Below are positions 28,934 to 38,579 of a stretch of 64,000 nucleotides of DNA, piece after piece. Each line of letters starts with the position of its first letter. The first letter of the stretch is position 1. This DNA is from Brevundimonas sp. AJA228-03 (GTDB lineage: Bacteria; Pseudomonadota; Alphaproteobacteria; Caulobacterales; Caulobacteraceae), in NCBI RefSeq assembly GCF_017795885.1, contig NZ_CP059297.1:1307001-1371000 (forward strand). The letters run 5' to 3'. The position numbers were made by a program, and so were the translations under genes. The notes under the pieces are model-generated. The model ran no database searches and was not told the origin of the DNA. It saw only the letters and a program-made list of their open reading frames with translations.

Positions 28934-29332
28934 ATGATGATCAACGATCCCCTGAGCGACATGATCGCTCGCATGAAGAACGCGGCCATGCGCAAGCGTT
29001 CCAAGGTGCTCACCCCGGCCTCCCGCCTGCGCCAGCGCGTCCTCGACGTGCTGCAGGACGAAGGCTACATCCGCGGCTATTCGCTGGTTCAGAACCCCGG
29101 TGAATTCCCGCAGTTCGAGATCGAGCTCAAGTATTTCGACGGCCAGCCGGTCATCGCCGAGATCGCACGCGTGTCCAAGCCGGGCCGCCGCGTCTACTCC
29201 GCGATCTCCGACCTGAAGCCGATCAAGAACGGCCTGGGCATCTCGATCCTTTCGACTTCGAAGGGCGTCATGTCCGACGCCGCCGCTCGCGACGCCAACG
29301 TCGGCGGCGAAGTCCTCTGCAGGGTCTACTGA
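28934..29332 (+). CDS. rpsH: 30S ribosomal protein S8
   Basis: 132 aa; central 16S rRNA binder and, in E. coli, translational repressor of the spc operon. Recognised by [31 protein letters not shown] and the C-terminal [20 protein letters not shown], where the family usually has 'STSKGVMTDxxAR'. Confidence 0.98.
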   Translation: MMINDPLSDMIARMKNAAMRKRSKVLTPASRLRQRVLDVLQDEGYIRGYSLVQNPGEFPQFEIELKYFDGQPVIAEIARVSKPGRRVYSAISDLKPIKNGLGISILSTSKGVMSDAAARDANVGGEVLCRVY

Positions 29333-29333
29333 G

Positions 29334-29867
29334 ATGTCCCGTATCGGAAAACGTCCCATCACCGTGCCGAAAGGCGTCACCGTCACCATCGACGGCCAGA
29401 CCATCACCGTGAAAGGCCCGAAGGCCGAGCGGTCCTGGACCCTGGCCGAAGAGGTCGAGCTGACCCAGACCGACGGCGAACTGAACCTGGCCATCCGTGC
29501 CGACACCCAGCGCGCCCGCGCGATGTGGGGTCTGTCGCGGACCCTGGTCGACAACATGGTCGTCGGCGTCACCGACGGCTTCGAGCGCACGCTCGAACTG
29601 GTCGGCGTCGGCTATCGCGCCGCGATGAAGGGCAACGATCTGTCGCTGCAGCTGGGCTTCTCGCACGAAGTGGACATCAAGGCTCCGGCCGGCGTGACCT
29701 TTGCGGTGCCCAAGCAGACCGAGATCAAGATCTCCGGCCCCGACAAGCAGGTCGTCGGCGAACTGGCGGCCAACATCCGCAAGCTGCGGCCCCCCGAGCC
29801 CTACAAGGGCAAGGGCGTCCGTTATGCCGGCGAGAAGGTGCGTCGCAAGGAAGGCAAGAAGAAGTAA
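29334..29867 (+). CDS. rplF: 50S ribosomal protein L6
   Basis: 177 aa with two similar alpha/beta domains near the factor-binding site. Starts [20 protein letters not shown] and contains [20 protein letters not shown], and [19 protein letters not shown]. One base after rpsH. Confidence 0.98.
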   Translation: MSRIGKRPITVPKGVTVTIDGQTITVKGPKAERSWTLAEEVELTQTDGELNLAIRADTQRARAMWGLSRTLVDNMVVGVTDGFERTLELVGVGYRAAMKGNDLSLQLGFSHEVDIKAPAGVTFAVPKQTEIKISGPDKQVVGELAANIRKLRPPEPYKGKGVRYAGEKVRRKEGKKK

Positions 29868-29870
29868 GCC

Positions 29871-30233
29871 ATGGCATCGACCCTCAAGCAAAAAGCCGCC
29901 AAGCGGACCGAGCGCAACCGCCGTCGCCTCAAGGCGATGGGCAACGGTCGCCTGCGCCTGTCGGTGCACCGTTCGGACAAGAACATCTCGGCCCAGATCA
30001 TCGACGATACCCAGGGCATCACGGTCGCCGCCGCCTCGTCGCTGGAAGGCGCCAAGGCCGGGACCTCGAAGGGGTCCAACAAGGAGGCCGCTGCCGCCAT
30101 CGGCAAGCTGGTCGCCGAGCGGGCCATCGAGAAGGGCATCAAGGACGTGGTCTTCGATCGCGGTGGCTACATCTATCACGGACGGGTGAAGGCGCTGGCG
30201 GATGCCGCGCGTGAAGCCGGCCTGAACTTCTAA
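29871..30233 (+). CDS. rplR: 50S ribosomal protein L18
   Basis: 120 aa; brings 5S rRNA into the large subunit. Basic N-terminus with [20 protein letters not shown], then [19 protein letters not shown] and [20 protein letters not shown]. Three bases after rplF. Confidence 0.98.
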   Translation: MASTLKQKAAKRTERNRRRLKAMGNGRLRLSVHRSDKNISAQIIDDTQGITVAAASSLEGAKAGTSKGSNKEAAAAIGKLVAERAIEKGIKDVVFDRGGYIYHGRVKALADAAREAGLNF

Positions 30234-30243
30234 GGACCGACAG

Positions 30244-30870
30244 ATGGCCCAAGCACCCCAACGTGGCGGCGGACAAGGCGGCAACGACCGCAACCGACGC
30301 GACAACCGCAACGCCCCCGCCGTCGACGGTCCGGATTCGGACATCGTCGAGAAGCTGGTGCACATCAACCGCGTCGCGGCCACCGTCAAAGGCGGTCGTC
30401 GCTTCTCCTTCGCAGCCCTGATGGTCGTCGGTGACGGCAAGGGTCGCGTGGGCTTCGGTCACGGCAAGGCACGCGAAGTGCCGGAAGCCATCCGCAAGGC
30501 GACCGAAGAAGCCAAGAAGACGATGATCCGCGTGCCGCTGCGCGAAAACCGCACCCTGCACCACGACGGCAACGGCCGTTGGGGCGCCGGCAAGATCATG
30601 ATGCGCGCTGCCCCTCCCGGCACCGGCGTGATCGCGGGTGGTCCGATGCGCGCCGTCCTGGAAACCCTCGGCGTCGCCGATGTGGTGGCCAAGTCGACGG
30701 GGTCGTCCAACCCCTACAACATGATCCGCGCGACGTTCGAGGCGCTGAAGGTCCAGTCCTCGCCGCGTCAGGTCGCCTCCAAGCGTGGCAAGAAGGTCGC
30801 CGACCTGATGGGCCGCCGCAACGATGGCGCTTCGTCTGTGGAAGCCGCGCCCGAAGCCGTGGAGTCCTGA
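30244..30870 (+). CDS. rpsE: 30S ribosomal protein S5
   Basis: 208 aa; acts in decoding fidelity and mRNA unwinding. The dsRBD-like core [20 protein letters not shown] is followed by [20 protein letters not shown] and [20 protein letters not shown]. About 30 extra low-complexity residues at each end make it longer than the 166-aa E. coli protein. Confidence 0.98.
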   Translation: MAQAPQRGGGQGGNDRNRRDNRNAPAVDGPDSDIVEKLVHINRVAATVKGGRRFSFAALMVVGDGKGRVGFGHGKAREVPEAIRKATEEAKKTMIRVPLRENRTLHHDGNGRWGAGKIMMRAAPPGTGVIAGGPMRAVLETLGVADVVAKSTGSSNPYNMIRATFEALKVQSSPRQVASKRGKKVADLMGRRNDGASSVEAAPEAVES

Positions 30871-30872
30871 GA

Positions 30873-31067
30873 ATGGCCAAGACTGACGCCAAGACGGTTA
30901 CCGTCAGGCAGACCGGCTCGCCGATCCGCCGCAAGAACGACCAGCGCGCCACCCTGGTGGGCCTGGGTCTGAACCGCATGGGCCGCGAGTCCACGCTGGA
31001 AGACACCCCCTCGGTCCGCGGGATGATCGCCAAGGTCGCCCACCTGACCGAGATCGTCGAGAAGTAA
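30873..31067 (+). CDS. rpmD: 50S ribosomal protein L30
   Basis: 64 aa. Recognised by [20 protein letters not shown] and [20 protein letters not shown], the short bacterial form. ATG lies two bases after the rpsE stop. A palindromic repeat separates it from rplO. Confidence 0.95.
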   Translation: MAKTDAKTVTVRQTGSPIRRKNDQRATLVGLGLNRMGRESTLEDTPSVRGMIAKVAHLTEIVEK

Positions 31068-31075
31068 GCCTTCGG

Positions 31076-31169
31076 GAGTGGCGAGTGCCGAGTGGCGAGT
31101 GACGAGTGAAAAGCATCCGGGTTCAAGGCCGCTGCTCTACTCGTCACTCGTAACTCGCCACTCGCCACT
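31076..31169. repeat. GAGTGGCGAGT palindromic repeat, copy 1
   Basis: Inverted repeat of about 31 bases per arm (left AGTGGCGAGTGCCGAGTGGC..., right the complement with about two mismatches) around a 32-base centre. Each arm is a run of GAGTGNCGA units. It lies in the rpmD-rplO gap and would form a very stable RNA hairpin inside the superoperon transcript. Confidence 0.85.
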
Positions 31170-31229
31170 TTCGTGAAACAGCCGAGTTCGCCCAACCAGC
31201 GAGCGCTAGCACCCGAAAGGATCAGGCAC

Positions 31230-31823
31230 ATGAAACTGAACGAAATCCGCGACAACGAAGGCGCGCACAAGAAGCGCATGCGGGTCGGCCGTGGCCCGGG
31301 TTCGGGCAAGGGCAAGACCGCCGGTCGCGGCGTCAAGGGCCAGAAGTCGCGTTCGGGCGTCGCCATCGGCGGCTTCGAAGGCGGGCAGATGCCGCTGTAC
31401 ATGCGGATGCCCAAGCGCGGCTTCAACAATCCGAACGCCCTGAAGCTGGCCGAGGTGAACCTGTGGCGCCTGCAGGACGCCGTGGATGCGGGCAAGCTGG
31501 ACGCCAAATCCGAACTGAACGGCGAGGCCCTGGTGGCCGCCGGCGTGATCCGTCGCACCAAGGACGGCGTGCGTCTTCTGGGCACCGGTGAGCTGAAGTC
31601 GGCCCTGAAGCTGGTCGTCTGGTCGGCCACGGCCGGTGCGAAGAAGGCCATCGAGGCCGCCGGCGGCTCGGTCGTCGAGCAGCGGATCGAGGCCGAGGCC
31701 AAGGCCGCCGCGCGCGTCGAGAAGCGCAATGCCGCCAAGGGCAAGGCGCCCGCGCCCAAGGCTCCGCGTGGCGATGCCAACAAGATTTCCGCCCGCACGA
31801 CGCGCACCGCGTCCAAGGCGTAG
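31230..31823 (+). CDS. rplO: 50S ribosomal protein L15 with C-terminal extension
   Basis: 197 aa; late assembly protein of the 50S subunit. The standard part is clear ([59 protein letters not shown]). About 40 extra Lys/Ala/Arg-rich residues at the C-terminus go beyond the usual 145-160. The ATG was chosen because upstream codons run into the palindromic repeat; AAAGGATCAGG upstream is the ribosome site. Confidence 0.97.
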   Translation: MKLNEIRDNEGAHKKRMRVGRGPGSGKGKTAGRGVKGQKSRSGVAIGGFEGGQMPLYMRMPKRGFNNPNALKLAEVNLWRLQDAVDAGKLDAKSELNGEALVAAGVIRRTKDGVRLLGTGELKSALKLVVWSATAGAKKAIEAAGGSVVEQRIEAEAKAAARVEKRNAAKGKAPAPKAPRGDANKISARTTRTASKA

Positions 31824-31837
31824 CAATAAAGCTCGGG

Positions 31838-31862
31838 GGGCGGTCTCGCTATGAGGCCGCCC
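31838..31862 (+). terminator. Hairpin between rplO and secY
   Basis: A 10-bp stem (GGGCGGTCTC with GAGGCCGCCC, one G-T pair) and 5-base loop followed by TTC only. The weak T tract suggests partial attenuation or mRNA processing rather than full stop, because secY must still be expressed. Confidence 0.45.
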
Positions 31863-31932
31863 TTCACCTATCTGGACGTTGGCCCCGGATTCGTTCGATC
31901 GGCCGCGTACTGATCAGTCGGGGTAACGACAC

Positions 31933-33312
31933 ATGGCTTCGGCCGCCGAACAACTCGCCGCCAACATGAACATGGGCTCGTTCGCGAAAGCGACCGAGCT
32001 GCACAAGCGTCTGCTTTTCACGCTGGGCGCCCTGCTGGTCTATCGCATCGGCACCTATGTGCCGATCCCGGGGATCAACTCCGAAGCCTTTCTGCAGTTC
32101 TTCAACAATCCGGACGGCCAGCGCGGCATCCTGGACATGTTCAACATGTTCTCGGGCGGCGCGGTCGAGCGGATGGCCGTCTTCGCCCTGAATGTGACGC
32201 CCTACATCTCGGCCTCGATCATCGTCCAGCTGATGGGCAGCGTGTATCCGCCGTGGGAAAAGCTGAAGAAGGAAGGCGGCGAAAGCGGCCGCAAGCAGCT
32301 GAACCAGTACACCCGCTATCTGACCGTGGTCCTGGCCCTGGCGCAGTCGTTCGGCATCGCCGCCGGACTGAACGCTCAACCGCAGTTGGTCGACAATCCC
32401 GGACTGTTCTTCATCGCCACGACGGTCGTTTCGCTGACCGGCGGAACCATGTTCCTGATGTGGCTGGGCGAGCAGGTGACGGCGCGCGGGGTCGGCAACG
32501 GCATCTCCCTGATCATCTTCGCCGGCATCGTCGCGGTCCTGCCGGGCACGATCGGCCGTCTTCTGGGTCTGGCCCAGCAGGGTCAGCTGTCGGCCTTCGC
32601 CCTGCTGTTCATCCTGGTGATGGTCGTGGCCGTGGTGGTCTTCATCGTCTTCATGGAACGCGCCCAGCGTCGCCTGCTGATCCAGTATCCCAAGCGCCAG
32701 GAAGGCAACCGGATGGCGGGGGGCGAGCGCTCGTTCCTGCCGCTGAAGGTCAACACCGCCGGGGTCATCCCGCCGATCTTCGCCTCCTCCCTGCTGCTGC
32801 TGCCATCGACCGTGGCGAATTTCGCTGCGACCGCCAACCTGCCGGCCTGGCTGGAATGGCTGCCGACCGTGGCCGCCCAGCTGACACATGGCCAGCCGCT
32901 GTTCATGGTGCTGTACGGCGTGCTGATCGTCTTCTTCTGTTTCTTCTATACGTCGATCACCTTCAACCCCGAGGACACGGCCGAGAACCTGCGCAAATAC
33001 GGGGGCTTCCTGCCGGGGATCCGTCCGGGCAAGCGGACGGCGGAATATCTGGACTATGTCCTGACCCGCCTGACCGTGATCGGCGCTGCCTATATCACCG
33101 CAGTCTGCCTGCTGCCCGAGATCGTGTCCGCCAACTTCGGACAGGGTCTGTATTTCGGGGGCACCTCGGTGCTGATCGTGGTTTCGGTGACGATGGACAC
33201 GGTGGCGCAGATCCAGTCCCAGTTGCTGGCACACCAGTACGAAGGCCTCATCAAGAAGGCCAAGCTGCGTGGCCGTGGCGGTCGCGGCGCGCCCGCGCCC
33301 TCGAGACGCTAG
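31933..33312 (+). CDS. secY: Preprotein translocase subunit SecY
   Basis: 459-aa channel of the Sec translocon with ten membrane helices. Conserved segments: RIGTYVPIPGINSEAFLQFF, SIIVQLMGSVYPPWEKLKKE, YTRYLTVVLALAQSFG, and the cytoplasmic loop FLPGIRPGKRTAEYLDYVLT. A plug-region FSGGAVERMAVFALNVTPYI is present. It follows rplO, its usual neighbour. Confidence 0.98.
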   Translation: MASAAEQLAANMNMGSFAKATELHKRLLFTLGALLVYRIGTYVPIPGINSEAFLQFFNNPDGQRGILDMFNMFSGGAVERMAVFALNVTPYISASIIVQLMGSVYPPWEKLKKEGGESGRKQLNQYTRYLTVVLALAQSFGIAAGLNAQPQLVDNPGLFFIATTVVSLTGGTMFLMWLGEQVTARGVGNGISLIIFAGIVAVLPGTIGRLLGLAQQGQLSAFALLFILVMVVAVVVFIVFMERAQRRLLIQYPKRQEGNRMAGGERSFLPLKVNTAGVIPPIFASSLLLLPSTVANFAATANLPAWLEWLPTVAAQLTHGQPLFMVLYGVLIVFFCFFYTSITFNPEDTAENLRKYGGFLPGIRPGKRTAEYLDYVLTRLTVIGAAYITAVCLLPEIVSANFGQGLYFGGTSVLIVVSVTMDTVAQIQSQLLAHQYEGLIKKAKLRGRGGRGAPAPSRR

Positions 33313-33375
33313 GACTTTGATGGGCCATCGCGCTTCGCGCCACGTGAGCCCTGGGCCCGGGGAGGGGCGCCGAGC

Positions 33376-33942
33376 ATGAACCTGATCCTGTTCGGGCCCC
33401 CCGCGGCCGGCAAGGGCACCCAGGCCAAGCGGCTGGTCGAACAGCGCGGCATGGTCCAGCTGTCCACCGGCGACATGCTGCGCGAGGCGATCGCTTCCGG
33501 CTCCGAGCTGGGCAAGCAGTGCCAGGAGATCATGTCGAGGGGCGGCCTGATCGCCGACGACATCGTCATCGCCCTGATCGCCGCCCGTCTGAAGGAAGCC
33601 GAGGAGGCCGGTGGGGCCATCTTCGACGGCTTCCCCCGCACCATCGCCCAGGCCGAGGCGCTGGACGCCATGCTGGTCAAGCTGGGCAAGAAGATCGACG
33701 CCGTGGTGCGGCTGAAGGTCGACGACGATGCCCTGCTGGCGCGGGTCTCGAAACGGTTCGCCGAGCAGGGCCGCCCGGACGACAATCCCGAGAGCTTCAA
33801 GGTCCGGCTGGAGGCCTACAACCGCAACACCGCGCCGCTGCTGCCCTACTATGGCGACCGGGGTCTGCTGACCGAGGTGGACGGCATGGGCTCGATCGAG
33901 ACGGTCGCTGCCGCGATTTCCGGGGCCCTCGCCCGGGCCTGA
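33376..33942 (+). CDS. adk: Adenylate kinase, short form
   Basis: 188 aa; converts AMP plus ATP to two ADP. Walker A is FGPPAAGKGTQAKRL, the AMP site STGDMLREAI, and DGFPRT is conserved. It lacks the extended LID domain with zinc cysteines, so it is the short form common in alphaproteobacteria. It follows secY, the standard spc-operon order. Confidence 0.97.
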   Translation: MNLILFGPPAAGKGTQAKRLVEQRGMVQLSTGDMLREAIASGSELGKQCQEIMSRGGLIADDIVIALIAARLKEAEEAGGAIFDGFPRTIAQAEALDAMLVKLGKKIDAVVRLKVDDDALLARVSKRFAEQGRPDDNPESFKVRLEAYNRNTAPLLPYYGDRGLLTEVDGMGSIETVAAAISGALARA

Positions 33943-34197
33943 GCCGGCTGAACCTGAACGGGAGATGAGCCCCGCGGTCAGGCGCCGTCGTCGCCGCTCT
34001 GCTATGGATGGTTTCGGCCGGCCGCAGCGTTTGGTCGGCCGAGCCTGGCGGCAAGCGCCGCGACCGGAGCCACGACCATTCCCGCCACGACCAAATCCGC
34101 GAGACGCTGGCGTCAGGGCGGCATCCTGCTGGCCGTCGCGTCGCTGCATGCGGGTCTGTTCGCGCTCATCGGCCTGGGGCATGCGCCGCCACCGGTC

Positions 34198-34800
34198 GTG
34201 GTCCGGAGGCCGATCGAGGTGCAGCTGGTCGAACCGATCCCAAGTCCTCCACCACCCCCTCCGCCCGAGCGACCCGCCCCGGCGGCCGGGGGCGGCGCAC
34301 CGGCGGCACCCTCCGTCGTGCATGTCTCGCCCCGACCCGTGCCGCGTCCCGAACTTACAGCGCCCCCCAGTCCCGCGCCCGCGCCGTCTGTCATTGTCGG
34401 GGTGTCCGACCCGCCGGACATCTTGCCGGGACCGGGCCAGGGTGGCCAGGGCAACGGAACGGGTGACGGGGAGGGGCAGGGCGATGGGCCGGGAGCGGGC
34501 TCTGGCCCCCTCATCCTGCGCGGAGCGTCCAGCGGAGAAATCCTGGCCCTCGTGCCACCGGAGGCGCGCCGTCGGCGGGTGCCGGGTCGGGCGTCGGTCA
34601 CCTGCGTGATCCGGTCCGATACGCGGCTGGAGGGCTGCCGCGTCGTGTCCGAAAGTCCGCAAGGGCTGGGCTTTGGCGAGGCGGCGATCCGTGTGGCGGA
34701 AACCCATTTCCGCTTTCGCCCGCCGACGACGGCTGGGGGGCGACCGGTCGAGGGATTCCGGGCGACGGTTGTGGTCCTGTTCGGTCGTCAGCAGGCGTGA
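34198..34800 (+). CDS. TonB-like C-terminal domain protein, start uncertain
   Basis: Energy-transducer type protein. The coordinates use the first ordinary start (GTG), giving 200 aa: VQLVEP then a Pro-rich linker (PSPPPPPPPERPAPA) and a TonB C-terminal-like domain (VTCVIRSDTRLEGCRVVSES, GFGEAAIRVAETHFRFRPP). The same frame stays open upstream to 33958 and encodes the expected membrane helix just before the GTG (GGILLAVASLHAGLFALIGL, preceded by ARRWRQ). No ATG, GTG or TTG lies in frame upstream; a CTG at 34045, a non-standard start or a frameshift is needed. The position between adk and rpsM is unusual. Confidence 0.7.
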   Translation: MVRRPIEVQLVEPIPSPPPPPPPERPAPAAGGGAPAAPSVVHVSPRPVPRPELTAPPSPAPAPSVIVGVSDPPDILPGPGQGGQGNGTGDGEGQGDGPGAGSGPLILRGASSGEILALVPPEARRRRVPGRASVTCVIRSDTRLEGCRVVSESPQGLGFGEAAIRVAETHFRFRPPTTAGGRPVEGFRATVVVLFGRQQA

Positions 34801-34939
34801 ATATCCCGCCCGTCCCCCTCAGGCGTTGACGCAATCTGAATCGCCTGTATAAGGCGCGCTTCCCGCGAAGGGCGCCACGCTCCTGGTCTGTTGACCGGAG
34901 CGTTTATTGCGTCCGGTTTGCGCGTACCTGGAGATCTTC

Positions 34940-35308
34940 GTGGCCCGTATCGCTGGCGTCAACATTCCGACCAACAAGCGCGTCGAAATCGCGCTTCAGT
35001 ACATTCACGGCATCGGCCCGGCCGCGGCCAGGGACATTACCGGCAAGGTGGGCATCGAGGCCTCGCGCCGCGTGAACCAGCTGACGGACGCCGAAGTCCT
35101 GCAGATCCGCGAGACAATCGACAAGGATCACACCGTCGAGGGCGACCTGCGCCGCGAGACGTCGATGAACATCAAGCGTCTGATGGACCTGGCCTGCTAC
35201 CGCGGCCTGCGTCACCGCAAGGGCCTGCCGGTCCGCGGCCAGCGCACCCACACCAACGCCCGCACCCGCAAGGGTCCCGCCAAGCCGATCGCCGGCAAGA
35301 AGAAGTAA
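34940..35308 (+). CDS. rpsM: 30S ribosomal protein S13
   Basis: 122 aa; binds the 30S head and contacts P-site tRNA and L5. Start is GTG giving [20 protein letters not shown], the family N-terminus; GAGATCTTC precedes it. Other motifs: [20 protein letters not shown] and [20 protein letters not shown]. First gene of the alpha part of the superoperon here. Confidence 0.98.
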   Translation: MARIAGVNIPTNKRVEIALQYIHGIGPAAARDITGKVGIEASRRVNQLTDAEVLQIRETIDKDHTVEGDLRRETSMNIKRLMDLACYRGLRHRKGLPVRGQRTHTNARTRKGPAKPIAGKKK

Positions 35309-35317
35309 GGCAGACAC

Positions 35318-35707
35318 ATGGCCAAGGAACCGGGTCGCGTAAAGAAACGCGAGCGCAAGAACATCACCTCGGGCGTCGCCCATGTGAATGCGTCTTTCAA
35401 CAACACCATGATCACGATCACCGATGCCCAGGGCAATGCGATCTCGTGGTCGTCGGCGGGTCACATGGGCTTCAAGGGGTCGCGCAAGTCGACGCCCTAT
35501 GCCGCCCAGATGGCCGCCGAAGACGCCGGCAAGAAGGCCCAGGAACACGGCGTCAAGACGCTGGAAGTCAATGTCTCGGGTCCTGGCTCCGGCCGGGAGT
35601 CGGCCCTGCGCGCGCTGCAGTCGGTCGGCCTGACCATCACGACCATCCGCGACGTCACGCCGATGCCGCATAACGGCTGCCGTCCCCCCAAGCGCCGCCG
35701 CGTCTAG
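35318..35707 (+). CDS. rpsK: 30S ribosomal protein S11
   Basis: 129 aa; lines the mRNA exit on the 30S platform. Recognised by [40 protein letters not shown] and [20 protein letters not shown]. Nine bases after rpsM. Confidence 0.98.
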   Translation: MAKEPGRVKKRERKNITSGVAHVNASFNNTMITITDAQGNAISWSSAGHMGFKGSRKSTPYAAQMAAEDAGKKAQEHGVKTLEVNVSGPGSGRESALRALQSVGLTITTIRDVTPMPHNGCRPPKRRRV

Positions 35708-35796
35708 ACCCACCCGCCGCCGACCCTATTCAACGCCCGTCCTGCCGCCCTGACGAGGAGCGAGGGACGGGCGACCTCCGTATCCAAGGGACACCC

Positions 35797-36816
35797 ATGA
35801 TCGAACGTAACTGGCAAGAGCTGATCCGTCCCGAGAAGCCGCAGATCGAGCTGGGCTCCGACGCCCAGCGCAAGGCCCGCCTGGTGGCCGAGCCCCTCGA
35901 ACGCGGTTTCGGTGTGACGCTCGGCAACGCCCTGCGCCGCGTGCTGCTGTCATCGCTGCAAGGCGCGGCCGTGACGGCCATCCAGATCGATGGCGTCGTG
36001 CACGAATTCTCGTCGCTGGAAGGCGTGCGGGAAGACGTCGTCGACATCGTCCTGAACATCAAGCAGCTGGCGCTGCGCATGCACGCCGAGGGGCCCAAGC
36101 GCATGACCCTGCGCGCCACCGGCCCCGGGCCCGTGACCGCCGGCCAGATCGACGTCCCGTCGGACATCGAGGTGCTGAACCCCAACCACGTCATCTGCAC
36201 CCTGGATGACGGTGCCTCGATCCGCATGGAACTGACCGTCCAGAACGGCAAGGGCTATGTCGCGTCCGAGTTCAACCGTCCCGAAGACGCCCCGATCGGC
36301 CTGATCGCCGTCGATGCCCTGTATTCGCCGGTCAAGCGCGTGGCCTATCGCGTCGAGCCGACCCGTCAGGGCCAGTCGCTGGACTATGACAAGCTGGTGC
36401 TGGAAGTCGAAACCAACGGTGCCGTCTCGCCTGTGGACGCCGTGGCCTATGCCTCGCGCATCCTGCAGGACCAGCTGCAGATCTTCATCACCTTCGACGA
36501 ACCGAAGAAGGCCGTCGAGGCCTCCGAAGGCAAGCCCGACCTGCCGTTCAACCCGGCCCTGCTGAAGAAGGTCGACGAGCTGGAGCTGTCGGTCCGTTCG
36601 GCCAACTGCCTGAAGAACGACAACATCGTCTACATCGGCGACCTGATCCAGAAGACCGAGGGCGAGATGCTTCGCACCCCGAACTTCGGCCGCAAGTCGC
36701 TGAACGAGATCAAGGAAGTGCTGACCTCCATGGGTCTGTCGCTCGGCATGGACGTGCCGAACTGGCCCCCGGAAAACATCGAAGACCTGGCCAAGAAGTT
36801 CGACGACCAAATTTAG
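35797..36816 (+). CDS. rpoA: RNA polymerase alpha subunit
   Basis: 339 aa; the dimer scaffolds RNA polymerase assembly and its C-terminal domain contacts UP elements and activators. N-terminal domain: [21 protein letters not shown]-terminal domain with two helix-hairpin-helix motifs: [40 protein letters not shown]. Standard length and position. Confidence 0.99.
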   Translation: MIERNWQELIRPEKPQIELGSDAQRKARLVAEPLERGFGVTLGNALRRVLLSSLQGAAVTAIQIDGVVHEFSSLEGVREDVVDIVLNIKQLALRMHAEGPKRMTLRATGPGPVTAGQIDVPSDIEVLNPNHVICTLDDGASIRMELTVQNGKGYVASEFNRPEDAPIGLIAVDALYSPVKRVAYRVEPTRQGQSLDYDKLVLEVETNGAVSPVDAVAYASRILQDQLQIFITFDEPKKAVEASEGKPDLPFNPALLKKVDELELSVRSANCLKNDNIVYIGDLIQKTEGEMLRTPNFGRKSLNEIKEVLTSMGLSLGMDVPNWPPENIEDLAKKFDDQI

Positions 36817-36820
36817 TTAA

Positions 36821-36894
36821 GTGGTGAGTGGTTAGGGGCGAGTGGCGAGGGGATCCTGCGCTTTTCTCGCCACTCGTCACTCGGCACTCGCCAC
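36821..36894. repeat. GAGTGGCGAGT palindromic repeat, copy 2
   Basis: A second, shorter member of the family seen between rpmD and rplO. The 29-base arms pair at about 22 positions (inner GGCGAGTGGCGAG with CTCGCCACTCG perfect) around a 16-base centre. It occupies nearly the whole rpoA-rplQ gap. Confidence 0.8.
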
Positions 36895-36908
36895 TAGGAG
36901 AGACCCCG

Positions 36909-37325
36909 ATGCGCCACGGCGCCGCCCACCGCAAACTCGGCCGCACGGCCAGCCATCGCACCGCCATGTTCGCGAACATGGCCGCGTCGCTGATCAAGCA
37001 CGAGCAGATCACCACGACCCTGCCCAAGGCCAAGGAACTGCGTCCCTTCGTTGAAAAGCTGGTCACGCTCGGCAAGAAGGGCGACCTGCACGCCCGTCGT
37101 CAGGCCATCAGCCACGTTCGCGACGTGACCCAGGTCGGCAAGCTGTTCGAGACGATCGGCCCGCGCTATGCCGACCGTCAGGGCGGCTACATCCGCATCA
37201 TGAAGGCTGGCTATCGCCATGGCGACAACGCCCCGATGGCAGTGATCGAGTTCGTCGACCGCGACACCTCGGCCAAGGGTCTGGATTCCGGTCCGGTCGC
37301 GGATTACGAGGGCGACGACGAATAG
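36909..37325 (+). CDS. rplQ: 50S ribosomal protein L17
   Basis: 138 aa; last gene of the superoperon. Recognised by [40 protein letters not shown] and [20 protein letters not shown]. The ATG with AGGAGAGACCCC upstream is preferred; further upstream lies the repeat. An acidic tail of about 20 residues follows the core. Confidence 0.97.
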   Translation: MRHGAAHRKLGRTASHRTAMFANMAASLIKHEQITTTLPKAKELRPFVEKLVTLGKKGDLHARRQAISHVRDVTQVGKLFETIGPRYADRQGGYIRIMKAGYRHGDNAPMAVIEFVDRDTSAKGLDSGPVADYEGDDE

Positions 37326-37351
37326 GCTGTCGGCGACAGCGTCAGGATTTG

Positions 37352-37386
37352 AGGGCGATCCGCATGACCGGGTCGCCCTTTTTCTT
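37352..37386 (+). terminator. Intrinsic terminator after rplQ
   Basis: Stem AGGGCGA with TCGCCCT, 14-base interval with extra pairing, followed by TTTTTCTTT. This is the best terminator in the window and closes the ribosomal superoperon. Confidence 0.85.
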
Positions 37387-37413
37387 TGCCCGGGCGTGGG
37401 GCAGGGTGGTGCC

Positions 37414-37896
37414 ATGCAGATCGACATCGTCCCCTATCGCCCCGACCATGCCGCCGCCTGGGTCGCTCTGAACGAACACTGGATCCTCGACGGGGGCTAT
37501 GCGCTCGAGGCCAAGGACCGGCTGGTGCTGGACGATCCGGAGGGGGCGGTCCTGTCGAAGGGCGGGGCCATCTTCATGGCGGAGCGGGACCCCGGCCTTC
37601 GCCGGGGTGAACGGGAGGCGGTCGGATGCTGTTCGTTGATGGTCATGCCGGACGGCGGCTGCGAGGTCGGCAAGATGGCGGTGGCGCCGGACGCGCAGGG
37701 GTTGGGTCTGGGACAAAAGCTGCTGGAGGCCTGCGAGGCCCACGCCCGGGCCGTCGGGTCACCCCGTCTGTATCTGGAAACAAATACCTCCCAGACCCAC
37801 GCCATCGCCCTGTATCGCCGCTTCGGCTTCGTCGACCTGCCGCCGCAACCCAGTCCCTATGCCCGTTGCAATGTCTGGATGGAGAAGCGGCTGTGA
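37414..37896 (+). CDS. GNAT-family acetyltransferase
   Basis: 160 aa; GNAT enzymes move an acetyl group from acetyl-CoA to an amine. The acetyl-CoA motif A is clear (GKMAVAPDAQGLGLGQKLLE), followed by PRLYLETNTSQTHAIALYRR and the C-terminal RFGFVD. The N-terminal IVPYRPDHAAAWVALNEHWI resembles MarR-associated GNATs. Substrate unknown. Its stop overlaps the GST start (GTGA), so the two are coupled. Confidence 0.88.
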   Translation: MQIDIVPYRPDHAAAWVALNEHWILDGGYALEAKDRLVLDDPEGAVLSKGGAIFMAERDPGLRRGEREAVGCCSLMVMPDGGCEVGKMAVAPDAQGLGLGQKLLEACEAHARAVGSPRLYLETNTSQTHAIALYRRFGFVDLPPQPSPYARCNVWMEKRL

Positions 37897-38579
37897 CCGA
37901 CCTGATCCTCTACAGTCACCCGTTCTCGTCCTACTGCCAGAAGGCGATCGTGGCCTTTTACGAGAAGGACCTGCCGTTCACCCAGCGGATGCTGGAGGAC
38001 GAGGGGGCGATGGCGGAGCTGAAGGCGGCCTGGCCGTTCGGGCAGTTTCCGGTGCTGAAGGAGGGGGCGCGCCACTTCGCCGAGGCGTCGATCATCATCG
38101 AGCGGCTGGACCAGATCGACCCCTCGACGCCGATGATCCCGACCGATCCGGACCTGGCGCTGGAGACGCGGTTCATGGACCGGGTGTTCGACAATCACGT
38201 CCAGTCGAACCAGCAGCGGATCATCTACAATGCCCTGCGCCCCGAGGCGGATCGCGACCCCCTCATCGTGACGGAGGCGAAGGCAAAGCTGGAGACGGCC
38301 TATGCCTGGCTGGACGGGGTGATGTCGGGCCGGACCTGGGCGGCGGGCGAGGCCTTCACCTTGGCCGACTGCGGGGCGGCACCGGGGCTGCTTTACGCCC
38401 ATTGGACCCACCCGATCCCCAAGGATCTGCCCCACCTGTGGGCCTATCGCCGCCGCCTGCTGGCCCGGCCCAGCTATGCCCGGGCCCTGGACGAGGCCCG
38501 GCCGTACCGGGGCTATTTCCCGCTGGGCGCGCCGGACGAGGATTGGCCGCCTACTCCTTCGACAGGTCCTGACGGCTGA
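37893..38579 (+). CDS. Glutathione S-transferase family protein
   Basis: 228 aa. The thioredoxin-fold N-terminal domain (LILYSHPFSSYCQKAIVAFY, GQFPVLKEG, FAEASIIIERLDQ) is followed by the helical GST C-terminal domain (ETAYAWLDGVMSGRTWAAGE, FTLADCGAAPGLLY). Start GTG overlaps the GNAT stop. It probably conjugates or reduces electrophiles with glutathione; the substrate is not predictable. The 3' end overlaps the convergent permease gene by 29 bases. Confidence 0.9.
   Translation: MTDLILYSHPFSSYCQKAIVAFYEKDLPFTQRMLEDEGAMAELKAAWPFGQFPVLKEGARHFAEASIIIERLDQIDPSTPMIPTDPDLALETRFMDRVFDNHVQSNQQRIIYNALRPEADRDPLIVTEAKAKLETAYAWLDGVMSGRTWAAGEAFTLADCGAAPGLLYAHWTHPIPKDLPHLWAYRRRLLARPSYARALDEARPYRGYFPLGAPDEDWPPTPSTGPDG

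Noticed and set aside
31076..31169. Possible CRISPR array because of repeated GAGTGGCGAGT units
   Set aside because: Units are contiguous and inverted, with no spacers of regular length and no cas genes.
31864..34707. 947-aa open frame antisense to secY, adk and the TonB-like gene
   Set aside because: It covers three recognised genes on the other strand and has shadow-like composition.
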